DNA from: Gillisia sp. CAL575 | GTDB lineage: Bacteria; Bacteroidota; Bacteroidia; Flavobacteriales; Flavobacteriaceae | Assembly (NCBI RefSeq): GCF_000403785.1 | Contig: NZ_APHJ01000026.1 | Coordinates: 124,001-188,000 of the forward strand | Length of the DNA: 64,000 bases | Direction of reading: 5' to 3' | Shown here: positions 35,324-43,616 of the stretch, in pieces | How positions within the stretch are numbered: position 1 is the first letter of the stretch | Layout of the letters: every line of letters begins with the position of its first letter | Position numbers and translations under genes: made by a program | Notes under the pieces: model-generated | What the model saw: only the letters and a program-made list of their open reading frames with translations | The model's database searches: none | Told to the model about the DNA's origin: nothing

Positions 35324-36355
35324 TTAAAATATGAATTTTCGTTTTCTAATCAACAACCAAATTACAACTGGAGCTCCAATTAAGGAAGTAATTGCATTAA
35401 TGGGTAAGGTGTATTCGCTTCCGGGTAATTGAGCGGCAATATCGCAAACTAACATAAGTATCGCTCCACCAAAAATTACAGCTGGCAGCAAAATTTTATG
35501 ATCGTTTGTTGGAATTACTTGCCGTATTAAATGAGGCACAGCCAGTCCTACAAAAGCAATTGGTCCCGCGAATGCAGTAATACTTCCGGCTAATAAACTG
35601 GTAGCAATAATTATTATAAACCGATTAGTACTTATTTTAACCCCTAGACTTCTTGCGTAATTTTCACCCAATAGAAGCGTGTTTAAATTCTTAACACAAA
35701 ATACGGCTAACACAATTCCAACGAACCAGAAAATCGCCAAAATAGAAACTTCTTGCCACGATAAATTTCCAAGACTTCCAAATGACCAGAATATGTATTG
35801 TTGCAATTGTGCTGCCGGACTAAAATAGGCTAAAACACTTACTACTGCAGCGGTTAGACTGGCAAACATAAGGCCTATAATAAGAATTGCCATAGTGTCC
35901 CTTAGTTTTGCTGAAGCCAATAAAACGGCTATAAGTACTAATAAACTTCCTAAACTAGAAGCAATCACTAAGCTCCATTTTGAAAGTAATAAAGCTGCGG
36001 TTCCTACACCAAAAACCGATGCTCCCATAATTACTATTGCGACTCCCAAACTGGCACCACTACTTAGTCCTAAAACATATGGTCCTGCCAGTGGATTTCT
36101 AAATAACGTTTGCATTAATAATCCACTTACGGCAAGTCCAGAGCCTGTGAATATGGCTGTAAATACTTTTGGAAGCCTATATTCTAGAATAATATATTGC
36201 CAACTTTCTTGGCTTGCTTCTTTTGTAAATAAGATACTAAATATATCATTTAAAGGGATTTCTACAGATCCCAGACTAACATTTACAAGTGCCATAAGTA
36301 TCACTAATACAAAAAGCAATAGCAAAAGTCCTTTATATCTTGCTGTATATGGCAT
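35324..36355 (-). CDS. btuC: Cobalamin ABC importer, permease (BtuC-like)
   Basis: A 343-residue FecCD-family permease with about ten membrane helices. 'FRNPLAGPYVLGLSSGASLG' and 'FAGPIAFVGLAVPHLIRQ' are the diagnostic conserved segments (coupling helix region). It would form a homodimer with two BtuD-like ATPases. Its start directly abuts the stop of the substrate-binding protein gene, so the three form one operon in the order binding protein, permease, ATPase. Confidence 0.88.
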   Translation of the reverse strand: MPYTARYKGLLLLLFVLVILMALVNVSLGSVEIPLNDIFSILFTKEASQESWQYIILEYRLPKVFTAIFTGSGLAVSGLLMQTLFRNPLAGPYVLGLSSGASLGVAIVIMGASVFGVGTAALLLSKWSLVIASSLGSLLVLIAVLLASAKLRDTMAILIIGLMFASLTAAVVSVLAYFSPAAQLQQYIFWSFGSLGNLSWQEVSILAIFWFVGIVLAVFCVKNLNTLLLGENYARSLGVKISTNRFIIIIATSLLAGSITAFAGPIAFVGLAVPHLIRQVIPTNDHKILLPAVIFGGAILMLVCDIAAQLPGSEYTLPINAITSLIGAPVVIWLLIRKRKFIF

Positions 36356-37489
36356 TTATTGCAAGGCTTTAAAAAATGTGGGCTTATAATCTGATAATAG
36401 CGATGGATGAAATATGCTTATTAGATCTTTTAAAACCAGATCTGGCCTAGTAGGTGCAAGCTCGTAATACAAAACTCCTCCAGTGGAACCTGTAGAATTA
36501 CTATAGGTAAAAACATTTCTATCTTGAACTGCTTTAAATTGGTTATAATGGGTAGAAGTTTCCAATAATTGCTGAAAAGATTGAAATTGCCCTGGAGCTA
36601 CCCAATACTCTGCATCTTTACTCTTATCTAAAACACTTTCAAAAGATAATGCAATACTACCAGAACCTTTGGTATCCTTGTAAATATAATTGGCGTTGGC
36701 ATCTTTAATAAATTTAGCTTGCCACGAGTTTCCATAAGGAACATACCATTGATCTTTATACATAGAACCACTGAGAACGGTTGGTCTGGACTTTGCGTTT
36801 TTCGCTAACTCTTTTGACTCAAGATAGGATTTCTTTATTGCATTAAATTCTTCTGAAGCTTGTGCGTCTTTGTTATAAAACGCTCCGAAAAATTTGATCC
36901 ATTCTGCTTTGCCTAGCGGAGATTCTTCTATCCAATCTCCATTATAGATAACCGGAATTCCGCTTTTCTGGATGGTATTAAGAGTTTTATTATTTCCATC
37001 TATGGCAAAACCAACCACGAGATCTGGATCTAATGAAATAAGTATTTCAGTATTAATAGATTCGTTTTGACCTAATTCGGTAATAAGACCTTTAGTGATG
37101 CGTGCTCTGGTTTTTTCTGAAGAGACATAATCGAGTCCAGGAAAACCTACTAAGCTTCCTTCTTCATTTAGAATTTCTAAAGATGGAATATGAGTGGTAG
37201 AGGTAACAACAATTTTTTGAATTGGAATAGTTACTTTCAGGTCATACTCAAGTTCAGAAGGGATACTAGTCCCTTTTTTAGCTAACAAATAGGTAAAGCT
37301 TTTATCAGCTTTTGGCCACGGATCTTTTACGATTAGCAATTTGTATCCTTCAAACTGTTGTATGCTGAATCCTTTTGCAAATTCAACAGGAATAACTTTT
37401 CCAGAAGGTTCTGAATAAATAATCTTTGACTCTTCATTTTTACATGACGAGAAAATAATAAGACACAAAAGAAAATAAAGTTTATGCAA
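36356..37489 (-). CDS. btuF: Cobalamin-binding lipoprotein (BtuF-like)
   Basis: A 377-residue lipoprotein with the lipobox 'LCLIIFSSC' (Cys at about residue 16). The mature part is a class III periplasmic binding fold: 'PSLEILNEEGSLVGFPGLDYVSS' and 'LDPDLVVGFAIDG' on one lobe, and 'GKAEWIKFFGAFYNK' in the long inter-lobe helix. It should deliver the ligand from the periplasm to the BtuCD-like importer. It is the first gene of the operon and is divergent from btuB; only btuB has the riboswitch, so this operon is regulated separately if at all. Confidence 0.87.
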   Translation of the reverse strand: MHKLYFLLCLIIFSSCKNEESKIIYSEPSGKVIPVEFAKGFSIQQFEGYKLLIVKDPWPKADKSFTYLLAKKGTSIPSELEYDLKVTIPIQKIVVTSTTHIPSLEILNEEGSLVGFPGLDYVSSEKTRARITKGLITELGQNESINTEILISLDPDLVVGFAIDGNNKTLNTIQKSGIPVIYNGDWIEESPLGKAEWIKFFGAFYNKDAQASEEFNAIKKSYLESKELAKNAKSRPTVLSGSMYKDQWYVPYGNSWQAKFIKDANANYIYKDTKGSGSIALSFESVLDKSKDAEYWVAPGQFQSFQQLLETSTHYNQFKAVQDRNVFTYSNSTGSTGGVLYYELAPTRPDLVLKDLISIFHPSLLSDYKPTFFKALQ

Positions 37490-37508
37490 AGTTCACCTGT
37501 TTGAGGTT

Positions 37509-37516
37509 CAAAAGTA
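37509..37516 (-). promoter_or_regulatory. Promoter -7 element of the btuFCD operon
   Basis: The minus-strand octamer TACTTTTG matches TAnnTTTG, 19 bp before the btuF start, so the leader is only about 12 nt and has no riboswitch. Confidence 0.55.
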
Positions 37517-37577
37517 ATATTATTTAAAATTTTTAAAGCCTAAGATGTATAAATGTTTAATTTCGCACAGAATTTTT

Positions 37578-37830
37578 GGTTTGGTGCCATCTTCAAATAA
37601 ATAGAAATTGCATCAATTAAAAGGGAATTTGGTGATTTAATTTCAGAATTAATTATTCAGAAAATAAAAAATCCAAAGCTGTTCCCGCAACTGTAAGTTT
37701 AGTCCCGAGTCCTGATAATTATCGGGATAATTGGGATGCCTATTGTTACTACTTCTTAAAACCACTGTGCGAATACGCATGGGAAGGTAAACAATAGGAC
37801 ACAAGCCAGGAGACCTGCCAAAATTCGCTA
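37578..37830 (+). promoter_or_regulatory. Cobalamin (AdoCbl-type) riboswitch of btuB
   Basis: The aptamer is unmistakable: 'TTGGTGCC' (37581-37588), 'AAGGGAATTTGGTG' (37621-37634), 'GCTGTTCCCGCAACTGTAA' (around 37678-37696), 'GGGAAGG' (37781-37787), and the B12 box 'AAGCCAGGAGACCTGCC' (37803-37819). A 9-bp stem CCTATTGTT (37739-37747) with AACAATAGG (37790-37798) closes the P6-type helix. The strand and position in front of btuB fit control of the receptor by B12. Confidence 0.96.
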
Positions 37831-37856
37831 ATGTCAAACTTTCGGGATAAGAGTTT

Positions 37857-37882
37857 GGTGTAGGTGATTCTACATCTTTTTT
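37857..37882 (+). terminator. Riboswitch expression platform: intrinsic terminator
   Basis: GGTGTAG (37857-37863) pairs with CTACATC (37870-37876, one G-T wobble) around a 6-nt loop and runs into six T. An alternative helix, CAAACT (37835-37840) with AGTTTG (37852-37857), would compete with it. A CCTGGC at 37883-37888, complementary to GCCAGG of the B12 box, lies just before the start codon. Confidence 0.75.
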
Positions 37883-37900
37883 CCTGGCAAAAAATTAATT

Positions 37901-39835
37901 ATGCTAAAAAAATTATGGATTTGTGGTGCCTTGTTGTGCACCGGATTGTTCTATGGACAACAAAAACAAACGGCAATGGACACTTTGGATGAAGTAGTCC
38001 TGATCGATTCTAAATTTAAACTGAAACGCGAAAACAGCGGTAAAGTTATTACGAAAATTACGGCTAAAGATCTGGAAAGAAGCAGCGGACAAAGTTTGCC
38101 TGAAGTAATTAACAGAGTAAGTGGGATCGAAATTAATGGAACCCGTAGTAATGACGGACAAAATTTAGGATATTATGTTCGTGGAGGGAGAAACCGGCAG
38201 GTTGTAATATTGGTAGATGGAGTACAGTTGAGTGATCCTTCGGCAATTTCGAACGATTTCGATTTGCGTCTTTTACCTTTAGATCAGGTAGCTTCCATAG
38301 AAATTATTAAAGGTGCATCTAGCACACTTTATGGTTCTGGTGCTGCTGCTGCAGTTATTAATATTACTACAAAATCCCCGGTAGATAAAAAGATTGGATT
38401 GCAATTACAATCTGTATTGGGAACTAATCAAACTCAAAATAACGCCAATTATAACATTGCTCAATTTGATAATTCTGTAGGCTTAAGTGGTAAGCTTTCT
38501 AAATTCGATTATCAAGTTAATTTCAGTAATAGGCATTCAGAAAATATGTCTGCGGTAGCTTCAGAAAATGAAGAGGAAAACTTTGAAGACAATCCATTTT
38601 CAAAATACAATGTGTATGCAAGAGTTGGATATAAGATAAGTGAAAAATTAAAATTTTACTTCTACGGAAATTATGACGATTTTGAATCGTCTTTTGATGA
38701 TGCCTTTATGTATGCAGATGCAGATAATGTATTGGAGAGTCAGCAGTTTAGAACGGGTAGCCATTGGGTGGCCACTTATAAAAATGGAAGCTTCATATTT
38801 AGCGACAGCTATTCTGAATTAAAACGTGAGATTATTTCGGATTTCCCGAGTAAATATGACAGTAAAGTCTATGCTTTTGATGCTCATAATAAATATATAT
38901 TCAATAATAAATTTCATACTATAATTGGTTTAAACGGTGTTTTTAGCAGTTTTAATAGTTATAGCATTCCTTTTGGTGAAACCGATTTTGCTCAAACGGT
39001 AAATGAAGATGTTGCAAAATTTGATATTTTAGATCCTTATTTCAATATGGTTTACATATCTGGTAAAGGCTTAAATATTAATTCCGGGGCTAGACTAAAT
39101 ATTCATAGTGAATACGGTACAAACTTGGTATATAATATTAATCCATCTTATAATGTAAAATTAAAAAATGTAGATGTAAAAGCTTTGGCTTCTTATAGCA
39201 CTGCCTATATTACTCCTTCCTTATATCAATTATATGATAGTACTTATGGAAATATTGAATTAGATCCAGAAGAAAGTGCTACAGTAGAAGCAGGATTTGA
39301 GTTAAACTCGGATGCGTTTAGGCTTAGTGCTGTTTATTTTAATAGAGAAACAACCAATTATATAGATTTTGTAACAGTAGATCCCGTTAATTTTGTTTCT
39401 GAATATAGAAATATAGATGAAACGTTCAATGCAAGTGGGGTAGAGTTAGAGTTGGATTATGTGTTTTCAGATAAACTTAATATGAAGACTAATTACACTT
39501 TTACTGAAGCTGAAGAAAGATTTGCTTTGAGAATTCCAAAGCATAAGCTGAATGCTTCTCTAAATTATAATATTTCAGCTAATTCTTTTGCATCCTTAAC
39601 CTACCAATTTAATGATGATAGAACAGATTCATATTTTGACAGCGCAACTTTTGAAAGCAAAGAAGTGACATTAAAAAGCTATAATCTATTAGATTTTTAT
39701 ATTAGTCACAGAGTAAATGAAAACATAAAGATCTTTGGAGGGGTAAGTAATCTTACGAATGAAGATTATGAAGAAATTTATAGATTCAATACCCGTGGTA
39801 GGAATGCAAGGTTTGGATTGGCATTGAATTTTTAA
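37901..39835 (+). CDS. btuB: TonB-dependent cobalamin receptor (BtuB-like)
   Basis: A 644-residue outer-membrane receptor. A signal peptide of about 20 residues (ending 'LFYGQQ') leads to a plug domain (about 25-155) with 'SGQSLPEVINRVSGIEI', 'YYVRGGRNRQVVILVDGVQL' and 'SSTLYGSGAAAAVINITT'. A 22-strand barrel follows, with aromatic-rich strands and the C-terminal 'NARFGLALNF', ending in Phe. Identity as a B12 receptor rests on the riboswitch directly upstream and the divergent BtuFCD-type importer. It is closed by a strong terminator. Confidence 0.93.
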   Translation: MLKKLWICGALLCTGLFYGQQKQTAMDTLDEVVLIDSKFKLKRENSGKVITKITAKDLERSSGQSLPEVINRVSGIEINGTRSNDGQNLGYYVRGGRNRQVVILVDGVQLSDPSAISNDFDLRLLPLDQVASIEIIKGASSTLYGSGAAAAVINITTKSPVDKKIGLQLQSVLGTNQTQNNANYNIAQFDNSVGLSGKLSKFDYQVNFSNRHSENMSAVASENEEENFEDNPFSKYNVYARVGYKISEKLKFYFYGNYDDFESSFDDAFMYADADNVLESQQFRTGSHWVATYKNGSFIFSDSYSELKREIISDFPSKYDSKVYAFDAHNKYIFNNKFHTIIGLNGVFSSFNSYSIPFGETDFAQTVNEDVAKFDILDPYFNMVYISGKGLNINSGARLNIHSEYGTNLVYNINPSYNVKLKNVDVKALASYSTAYITPSLYQLYDSTYGNIELDPEESATVEAGFELNSDAFRLSAVYFNRETTNYIDFVTVDPVNFVSEYRNIDETFNASGVELELDYVFSDKLNMKTNYTFTEAEERFALRIPKHKLNASLNYNISANSFASLTYQFNDDRTDSYFDSATFESKEVTLKSYNLLDFYISHRVNENIKIFGGVSNLTNEDYEEIYRFNTRGRNARFGLALNF

Positions 39836-39855
39836 ATATAAACTTTAAAATAAAA

Positions 39856-39888
39856 AAAAAGGGTTTCGATAGCATCGAAACCCTTTTT
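39856..39888. terminator. Bidirectional terminator after btuB
   Basis: A 15-bp perfect stem (GGGTTTCGAT / ATCGAAACCC with A and T runs) around the loop AGC lies between the convergent btuB and S41 protease genes and ends both. Confidence 0.93.
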
Positions 39889-39907
39889 ATATAATTATTA
39901 TTAGATA

Positions 39908-41368
39908 TTATTTTTCGATCAAAGTAGGAACTTTATCAATATACATTCTTTGATAATTTAAATCTTTCATAGTGCTTTCGCCTACAAATTCATACTTCTG
40001 GAAATCGTTATTAATTGAAATTCTATTTCCAACTACAGCATTAACTGCTGCGTTTAGTAACGGGTCACTTACTTCACCTAAAGTTCCAAGATTTCTATAA
40101 TCTTCAAATATTTCAATATCTGGAACTAATCCGTTGATGTAATCTGAAACACCCGCAGAATTCACAGATTTTAAAACTAAAGGCTGAATAGCGTATGTAT
40201 GACTTGGATTTGCATTTTGTCTTCCAAAATTACTAGAATCATATAAGGTTACAGAAGCTTGAAATTTACCAGTAGTAGTTTCACCTACCTGTACAACATT
40301 TATATAAGGATTAAGTCCATTAATAACTAACTCGCTAGCAGATGCAGAACGACCCGTCGTTATAATATAAACACGATTTAAGTTTAAACTATTTATTGCG
40401 TCTCCAGATTTAATAGAGGTATTAAAATTATTGAGTAATCTTTCGGGAGCTTCACTTTCAAAATATGCTTGGTATTCCGCATTCCAAAACTCCTTCATAA
40501 ATAACTGTCCAGAAAATTGTCCAGTGATCATAGAAGCAAGATCTGTTGCCGTTCTAACAGAACCACCACCATTATATCTTAAATCTAAAATAAGATCTGT
40601 AACTCCATCTGCTTTAAATTGACCAAACGCATCGTTCAATTGAGGATCATAATCTGCGGTAAAACTATTGTACATTAAATAACCAACTTTCTGTCCTTCT
40701 ACATCTAAAGTTTTAGATATAAATACTGGGTTAGTATTATAATCAGCAATTTTGGTAAGGTCAAAAGTTTCATCAGTAGGAGTTATAGTACTTCCTTCTA
40801 AAGTGGCTAATCCAACAGTAAAAGCATCTGGGGCAAATAATTGAGTAAAATTAGCATCTGTAATTTGTTGTCCATCTACTCTATTGATAATATCTCCTCT
40901 TTTTAAACCTGAAGCTGCAGCAGGAGTATTTGGTAATATATAGCGAACATATGCAAATACCTCACTACATCCTTGACAATATCTTACTAAGCCATAAGAT
41001 AAACCGCTGGTTTTACTAATTCCGCTAAAAGAATTTTCCAACTCTATATAATCATCAACTATAAAGCTAAATCTATCTTGAGATGCGGTTAATCCATCAT
41101 AAAAAAGATCTTCAGGAGATGCATAATTATCTAAAAAGTCATTTTTCGCCTCTTCAGAAGCAAAATAATTATCAGCTAATACTGGGACATCAGCCTTATA
41201 AAGATAAATATCATTCATTCCGCGATAAACAAACTTCTCAACAGTTAAATCTACGGTTGTTGGGGTAGGTTCAATTACTGTTGGCTTTTCATCATCTTGA
41301 TCACTGGAACAAGAGACAAAAAATGTGCTAAAAAGCAGGGTGAATAGTACAGATTTAAAAATTTTCAT
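39908..41368 (-). CDS. S41 family carboxyl-terminal processing protease, lipoprotein
   Basis: A 486-residue lipoprotein (lipobox 'LFSTFFVSC', Cys at about residue 20). A PDZ domain lies near residues 150-200 ('YILPNTPAAASGLKRGDIIN'), followed by the S41 core with 'LILDLRYNGGGSV' and the catalytic 'TGRSASASELVINGL' (Ser and nearby Lys region). An N-terminal helical region from 40-130 may be a regulatory cap. It should trim or degrade proteins in the periplasm or on the surface. It is divergent from a sigma-factor operon and the spacer between them may hold both promoters. Confidence 0.9.
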   Translation of the reverse strand: MKIFKSVLFTLLFSTFFVSCSSDQDDEKPTVIEPTPTTVDLTVEKFVYRGMNDIYLYKADVPVLADNYFASEEAKNDFLDNYASPEDLFYDGLTASQDRFSFIVDDYIELENSFSGISKTSGLSYGLVRYCQGCSEVFAYVRYILPNTPAAASGLKRGDIINRVDGQQITDANFTQLFAPDAFTVGLATLEGSTITPTDETFDLTKIADYNTNPVFISKTLDVEGQKVGYLMYNSFTADYDPQLNDAFGQFKADGVTDLILDLRYNGGGSVRTATDLASMITGQFSGQLFMKEFWNAEYQAYFESEAPERLLNNFNTSIKSGDAINSLNLNRVYIITTGRSASASELVINGLNPYINVVQVGETTTGKFQASVTLYDSSNFGRQNANPSHTYAIQPLVLKSVNSAGVSDYINGLVPDIEIFEDYRNLGTLGEVSDPLLNAAVNAVVGNRISINNDFQKYEFVGESTMKDLNYQRMYIDKVPTLIEK

Positions 41369-41501
41369 AGCAGTTTTAATTGATTTTTAATTAAGATTCT
41401 AAAAATAAAGACAAAATTGCAATAAATACAATATTGTTGTTACAAAGTTCGATATAAATCGTCTTAAGTATAAGAAGGTCTTTAATAAACCAACCAACTT
41501 A

Positions 41502-42011
41502 ATGAAGCATCATACCTTTTTAAGGTTAATAGATCCCGTAAAGGATAAAATGTTCCGTTTGGCACTGCGTTTGCTTATATCTAAAGAAGCAGCTGAAGAT
41601 GCAACACAGGAAGTGATCTTAAAGATCTGGAATCGAAAGGATAAGGTCAAGGACTATGCCAACATAGAAGCTTTTATGATATCTGTTACTAAAAATTACT
41701 GTTTGGATCAATTAAAAGCTAAGTCTAATAATAATTTAAGGATAATTCATACTAATTATGATAGTAACGAATTATCGGTTCATTCTAAGACAGAGTTGAA
41801 TGATGAGATGAAGCATATAGAAAAAATTGTTGAAATGCTTCCAGAACAACAAAAAGTAATTTTTCAGTTAAGGGATATTGAAGAATTTGATTATAGCGAA
41901 ATAGCTAAAATTACTAAGATGAAAGAACCGGCAATTCGAGTTACACTATCTAGAGCAAGAAAAAAAATTAAAGAAGAGTTACTAAAAGTACATAGGTATG
42001 GAATTAAATAA
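41502..42011 (+). CDS. ECF-type RNA polymerase sigma factor
   Basis: A 169-residue sigma factor with region 2 ('DATQEVILKIWNRKDKVK', 'AFMISVTKNYCLDQLKAK') and region 4 ('LPEQQKVIFQLRDIEEFDYSEI' and the helix-turn-helix 'KMKEPAIRVTLSRARKKI'). It starts a four-gene plus-strand operon with a membrane protein and two DUF4252 proteins. Its 3' end overlaps the next gene by 14 bases, suggesting translational coupling with a partner, most likely an anti-sigma factor. Confidence 0.92.
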   Translation: MKHHTFLRLIDPVKDKMFRLALRLLISKEAAEDATQEVILKIWNRKDKVKDYANIEAFMISVTKNYCLDQLKAKSNNNLRIIHTNYDSNELSVHSKTELNDEMKHIEKIVEMLPEQQKVIFQLRDIEEFDYSEIAKITKMKEPAIRVTLSRARKKIKEELLKVHRYGIK

Positions 42012-42450
42012 TTTGCGAAGGATATTGCAGAAATATGAGGAAGGAGAAACATCTCTTAAAGAGGAAAGAGATCTAAAGGAATATTTTAGTACTAATGAAA
42101 TTCCCGAAGAATTTGTTGCTTATAAAAGTATTTTCAATTTTAATATTGATGCTAAAAAAATCGAGTATAAAAAAGAAATTCTAGTAGAATCGGTGCTTAG
42201 AAAGAAATGGGCCTTGGCAGGAATTGCGGCAAGTATTTTAATTGTTATGAGTTTTTTATTTTTTAATGATTTTACGAATAACAAGCTGGAAGATCAAAAT
42301 TTAGGAACTATTGAGGATCCAGAACAAGCATATTTAAAAACAAAAGAGACATTGCAGATGGTGGCTAATGTTTTTAGCGATGGAAAAGAAGATTTGCAAT
42401 ATTTAAATGAATTCAATAAAACCAAAAACAAATTTATTAAAGATCAATAA
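41998..42450 (+). CDS. Membrane protein, probable anti-sigma factor of the DUF4252 operon
   Basis: A 150-residue protein not matched to a named family. The N-terminal ~70 residues are charged and soluble ('ILQKYEEGETSLKEERDLKEYF'-like helices), one membrane helix lies near residues 74-92 ('LAGIAASILIVMSFLFF'), and a ~58-residue periplasmic tail follows. The layout and the 14-base overlap with the sigma factor gene support an anti-sigma role. No zinc motif is present. Function is inferred from layout and context. Confidence 0.68.
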   Translation: MELNNLRRILQKYEEGETSLKEERDLKEYFSTNEIPEEFVAYKSIFNFNIDAKKIEYKKEILVESVLRKKWALAGIAASILIVMSFLFFNDFTNNKLEDQNLGTIEDPEQAYLKTKETLQMVANVFSDGKEDLQYLNEFNKTKNKFIKDQ

Positions 42451-42462
42451 AAATCAATACAA

Positions 42463-42996
42463 ATGAAAAAATCAATATTAGTTATTGCCTTAAGTTTAGT
42501 TTCATTATTAGGATATTCTCAGAGTTTTGAGAAATATGAAAATATGAAAGAAGTAGATGCCATGATCATGACCAGTAAAATGTTTAAATTATTGGCAAAA
42601 GTAGACTTAAGTTCAACAGATCCAGAAGCACAACAATATATAAAGCTTATTGAGAATTTAAAGGAAATACGAATGTTCACCAGTTCGGCTCCGGGAGTAC
42701 GTTCTCAAATGCAGTCGGATGTGGCTTCCTATCTAAGTAATGGTTCTTTAGAGCAATTAATGAGAGTTAATGAAGATGGAAAGAATATTAAATTTTATTC
42801 TAAAGCCGGTAGAAACGATAATTTTGTAAGTGAGCTTTTTATGTTCATGGATGGGGAAAAAGACGGGAAGCCAATTTCTATGATCCTAAGTATTACTGGG
42901 GACATTGATCTTACACAACTTTCTAAACTTGCTACAGACTTAAAAGTTCCTGGTGCTGAGGAATTGAAGAAAGCAAACAAAAAATCTAAAATCTAA
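42463..42996 (+). CDS. DUF4252 exported protein
   Basis: A 177-residue protein with a signal peptide ('LVSLLGYSQ', cleavage near residue 19). The mature part is mixed alpha/beta with the 'VDAMIMTSKMFKLLAKV', 'LKEIRMFTSSAPGV' and 'SMILSITGDIDLTQLSKLA' segments of DUF4252, a family of unknown function in Bacteroidota. A basic tail 'ELKKANKKSKI' ends it. It is followed 3 bp later by a second DUF4252 lipoprotein, so the pair may be an envelope output of the sigma operon. Confidence 0.82.
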   Translation: MKKSILVIALSLVSLLGYSQSFEKYENMKEVDAMIMTSKMFKLLAKVDLSSTDPEAQQYIKLIENLKEIRMFTSSAPGVRSQMQSDVASYLSNGSLEQLMRVNEDGKNIKFYSKAGRNDNFVSELFMFMDGEKDGKPISMILSITGDIDLTQLSKLATDLKVPGAEELKKANKKSKI

Positions 42997-42999
42997 AAT

Positions 43000-43545
43000 A
43001 TGAATATACTTAAACGAATAGCTCTTTTTGGTTCGGTGATTTTAATGATGTCTTGTGATAATAATCAAAGTTTGCAAGAATATTATGTACATAATCAAGG
43101 TGATAAAGAATTTGTCGCTGTAGATTTACCAACTAGCTTGTTTGCAAATACAGAAAAGTTGACTGAAGATCAAAAAAAGACATTGGAAACAGTTAAGAAG
43201 ATCAATATTTTAGCGATTCCTAAGAAACAGGAAAATGAAACTAAAATAGAGGCTGAAAAGACAAAGATTTCTAATATTCTTAAAGATGAAAAATATCAGC
43301 TCTTAATGAAGTTTGGTGGAGGTAGTTCTAAAATGGCAGTATATTTTACAGGGGATGATGAAGCTGTAGATGAAATTATAGTTTATGGAGAGGATGAAGT
43401 ACGAGGGATGGGAATTGCTAGAGTTTTAGGAGATGATATGAATCCATCGGATATTTTGCAATTGGTAAGATCTCTTCAAAAAGGAGATATAGATCTGGAT
43501 GGTTTGGAAGGTATTTCCAAGATGCTATCTAGTGACCAAATGTAA
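43000..43545 (+). CDS. DUF4252 lipoprotein
   Basis: A 181-residue lipoprotein (lipobox 'LMMSCDN', Cys at about residue 19). 'DEIIVYGEDEVRGMGIARVLGDDMNP' and the 'ILKDEKYQLLMKFGGGSSKMAVYF' segment resemble the previous gene's fold and match DUF4252. Two paralogues in tandem suggest a gene duplication, one soluble and one lipid-anchored. It is the last gene of the sigma-factor operon and ends at a strong terminator. Confidence 0.82.
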   Translation: MNILKRIALFGSVILMMSCDNNQSLQEYYVHNQGDKEFVAVDLPTSLFANTEKLTEDQKKTLETVKKINILAIPKKQENETKIEAEKTKISNILKDEKYQLLMKFGGGSSKMAVYFTGDDEAVDEIIVYGEDEVRGMGIARVLGDDMNPSDILQLVRSLQKGDIDLDGLEGISKMLSSDQM

Positions 43546-43563
43546 ATGCATTATTATATAAGT

Positions 43564-43597
43564 AAAAAAGCCCTTGAAATTTATCAAGGGCTTTTTT
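43564..43597. terminator. Bidirectional terminator of the DUF4252 operon and purB
   Basis: AAAAAAGCCCTTGA and TCAAGGGCTTTTTT (14 bp, perfect) around a 6-nt loop, between convergent genes. Confidence 0.93.
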
Positions 43598-43616
43598 ACT
43601 ATTTATAAAATAGGTT

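Noticed and set aside
37649-37837. Minus-strand open frame inside the btuB leader
   Set aside because: It lies across the cobalamin riboswitch, whose conserved elements explain the sequence fully.
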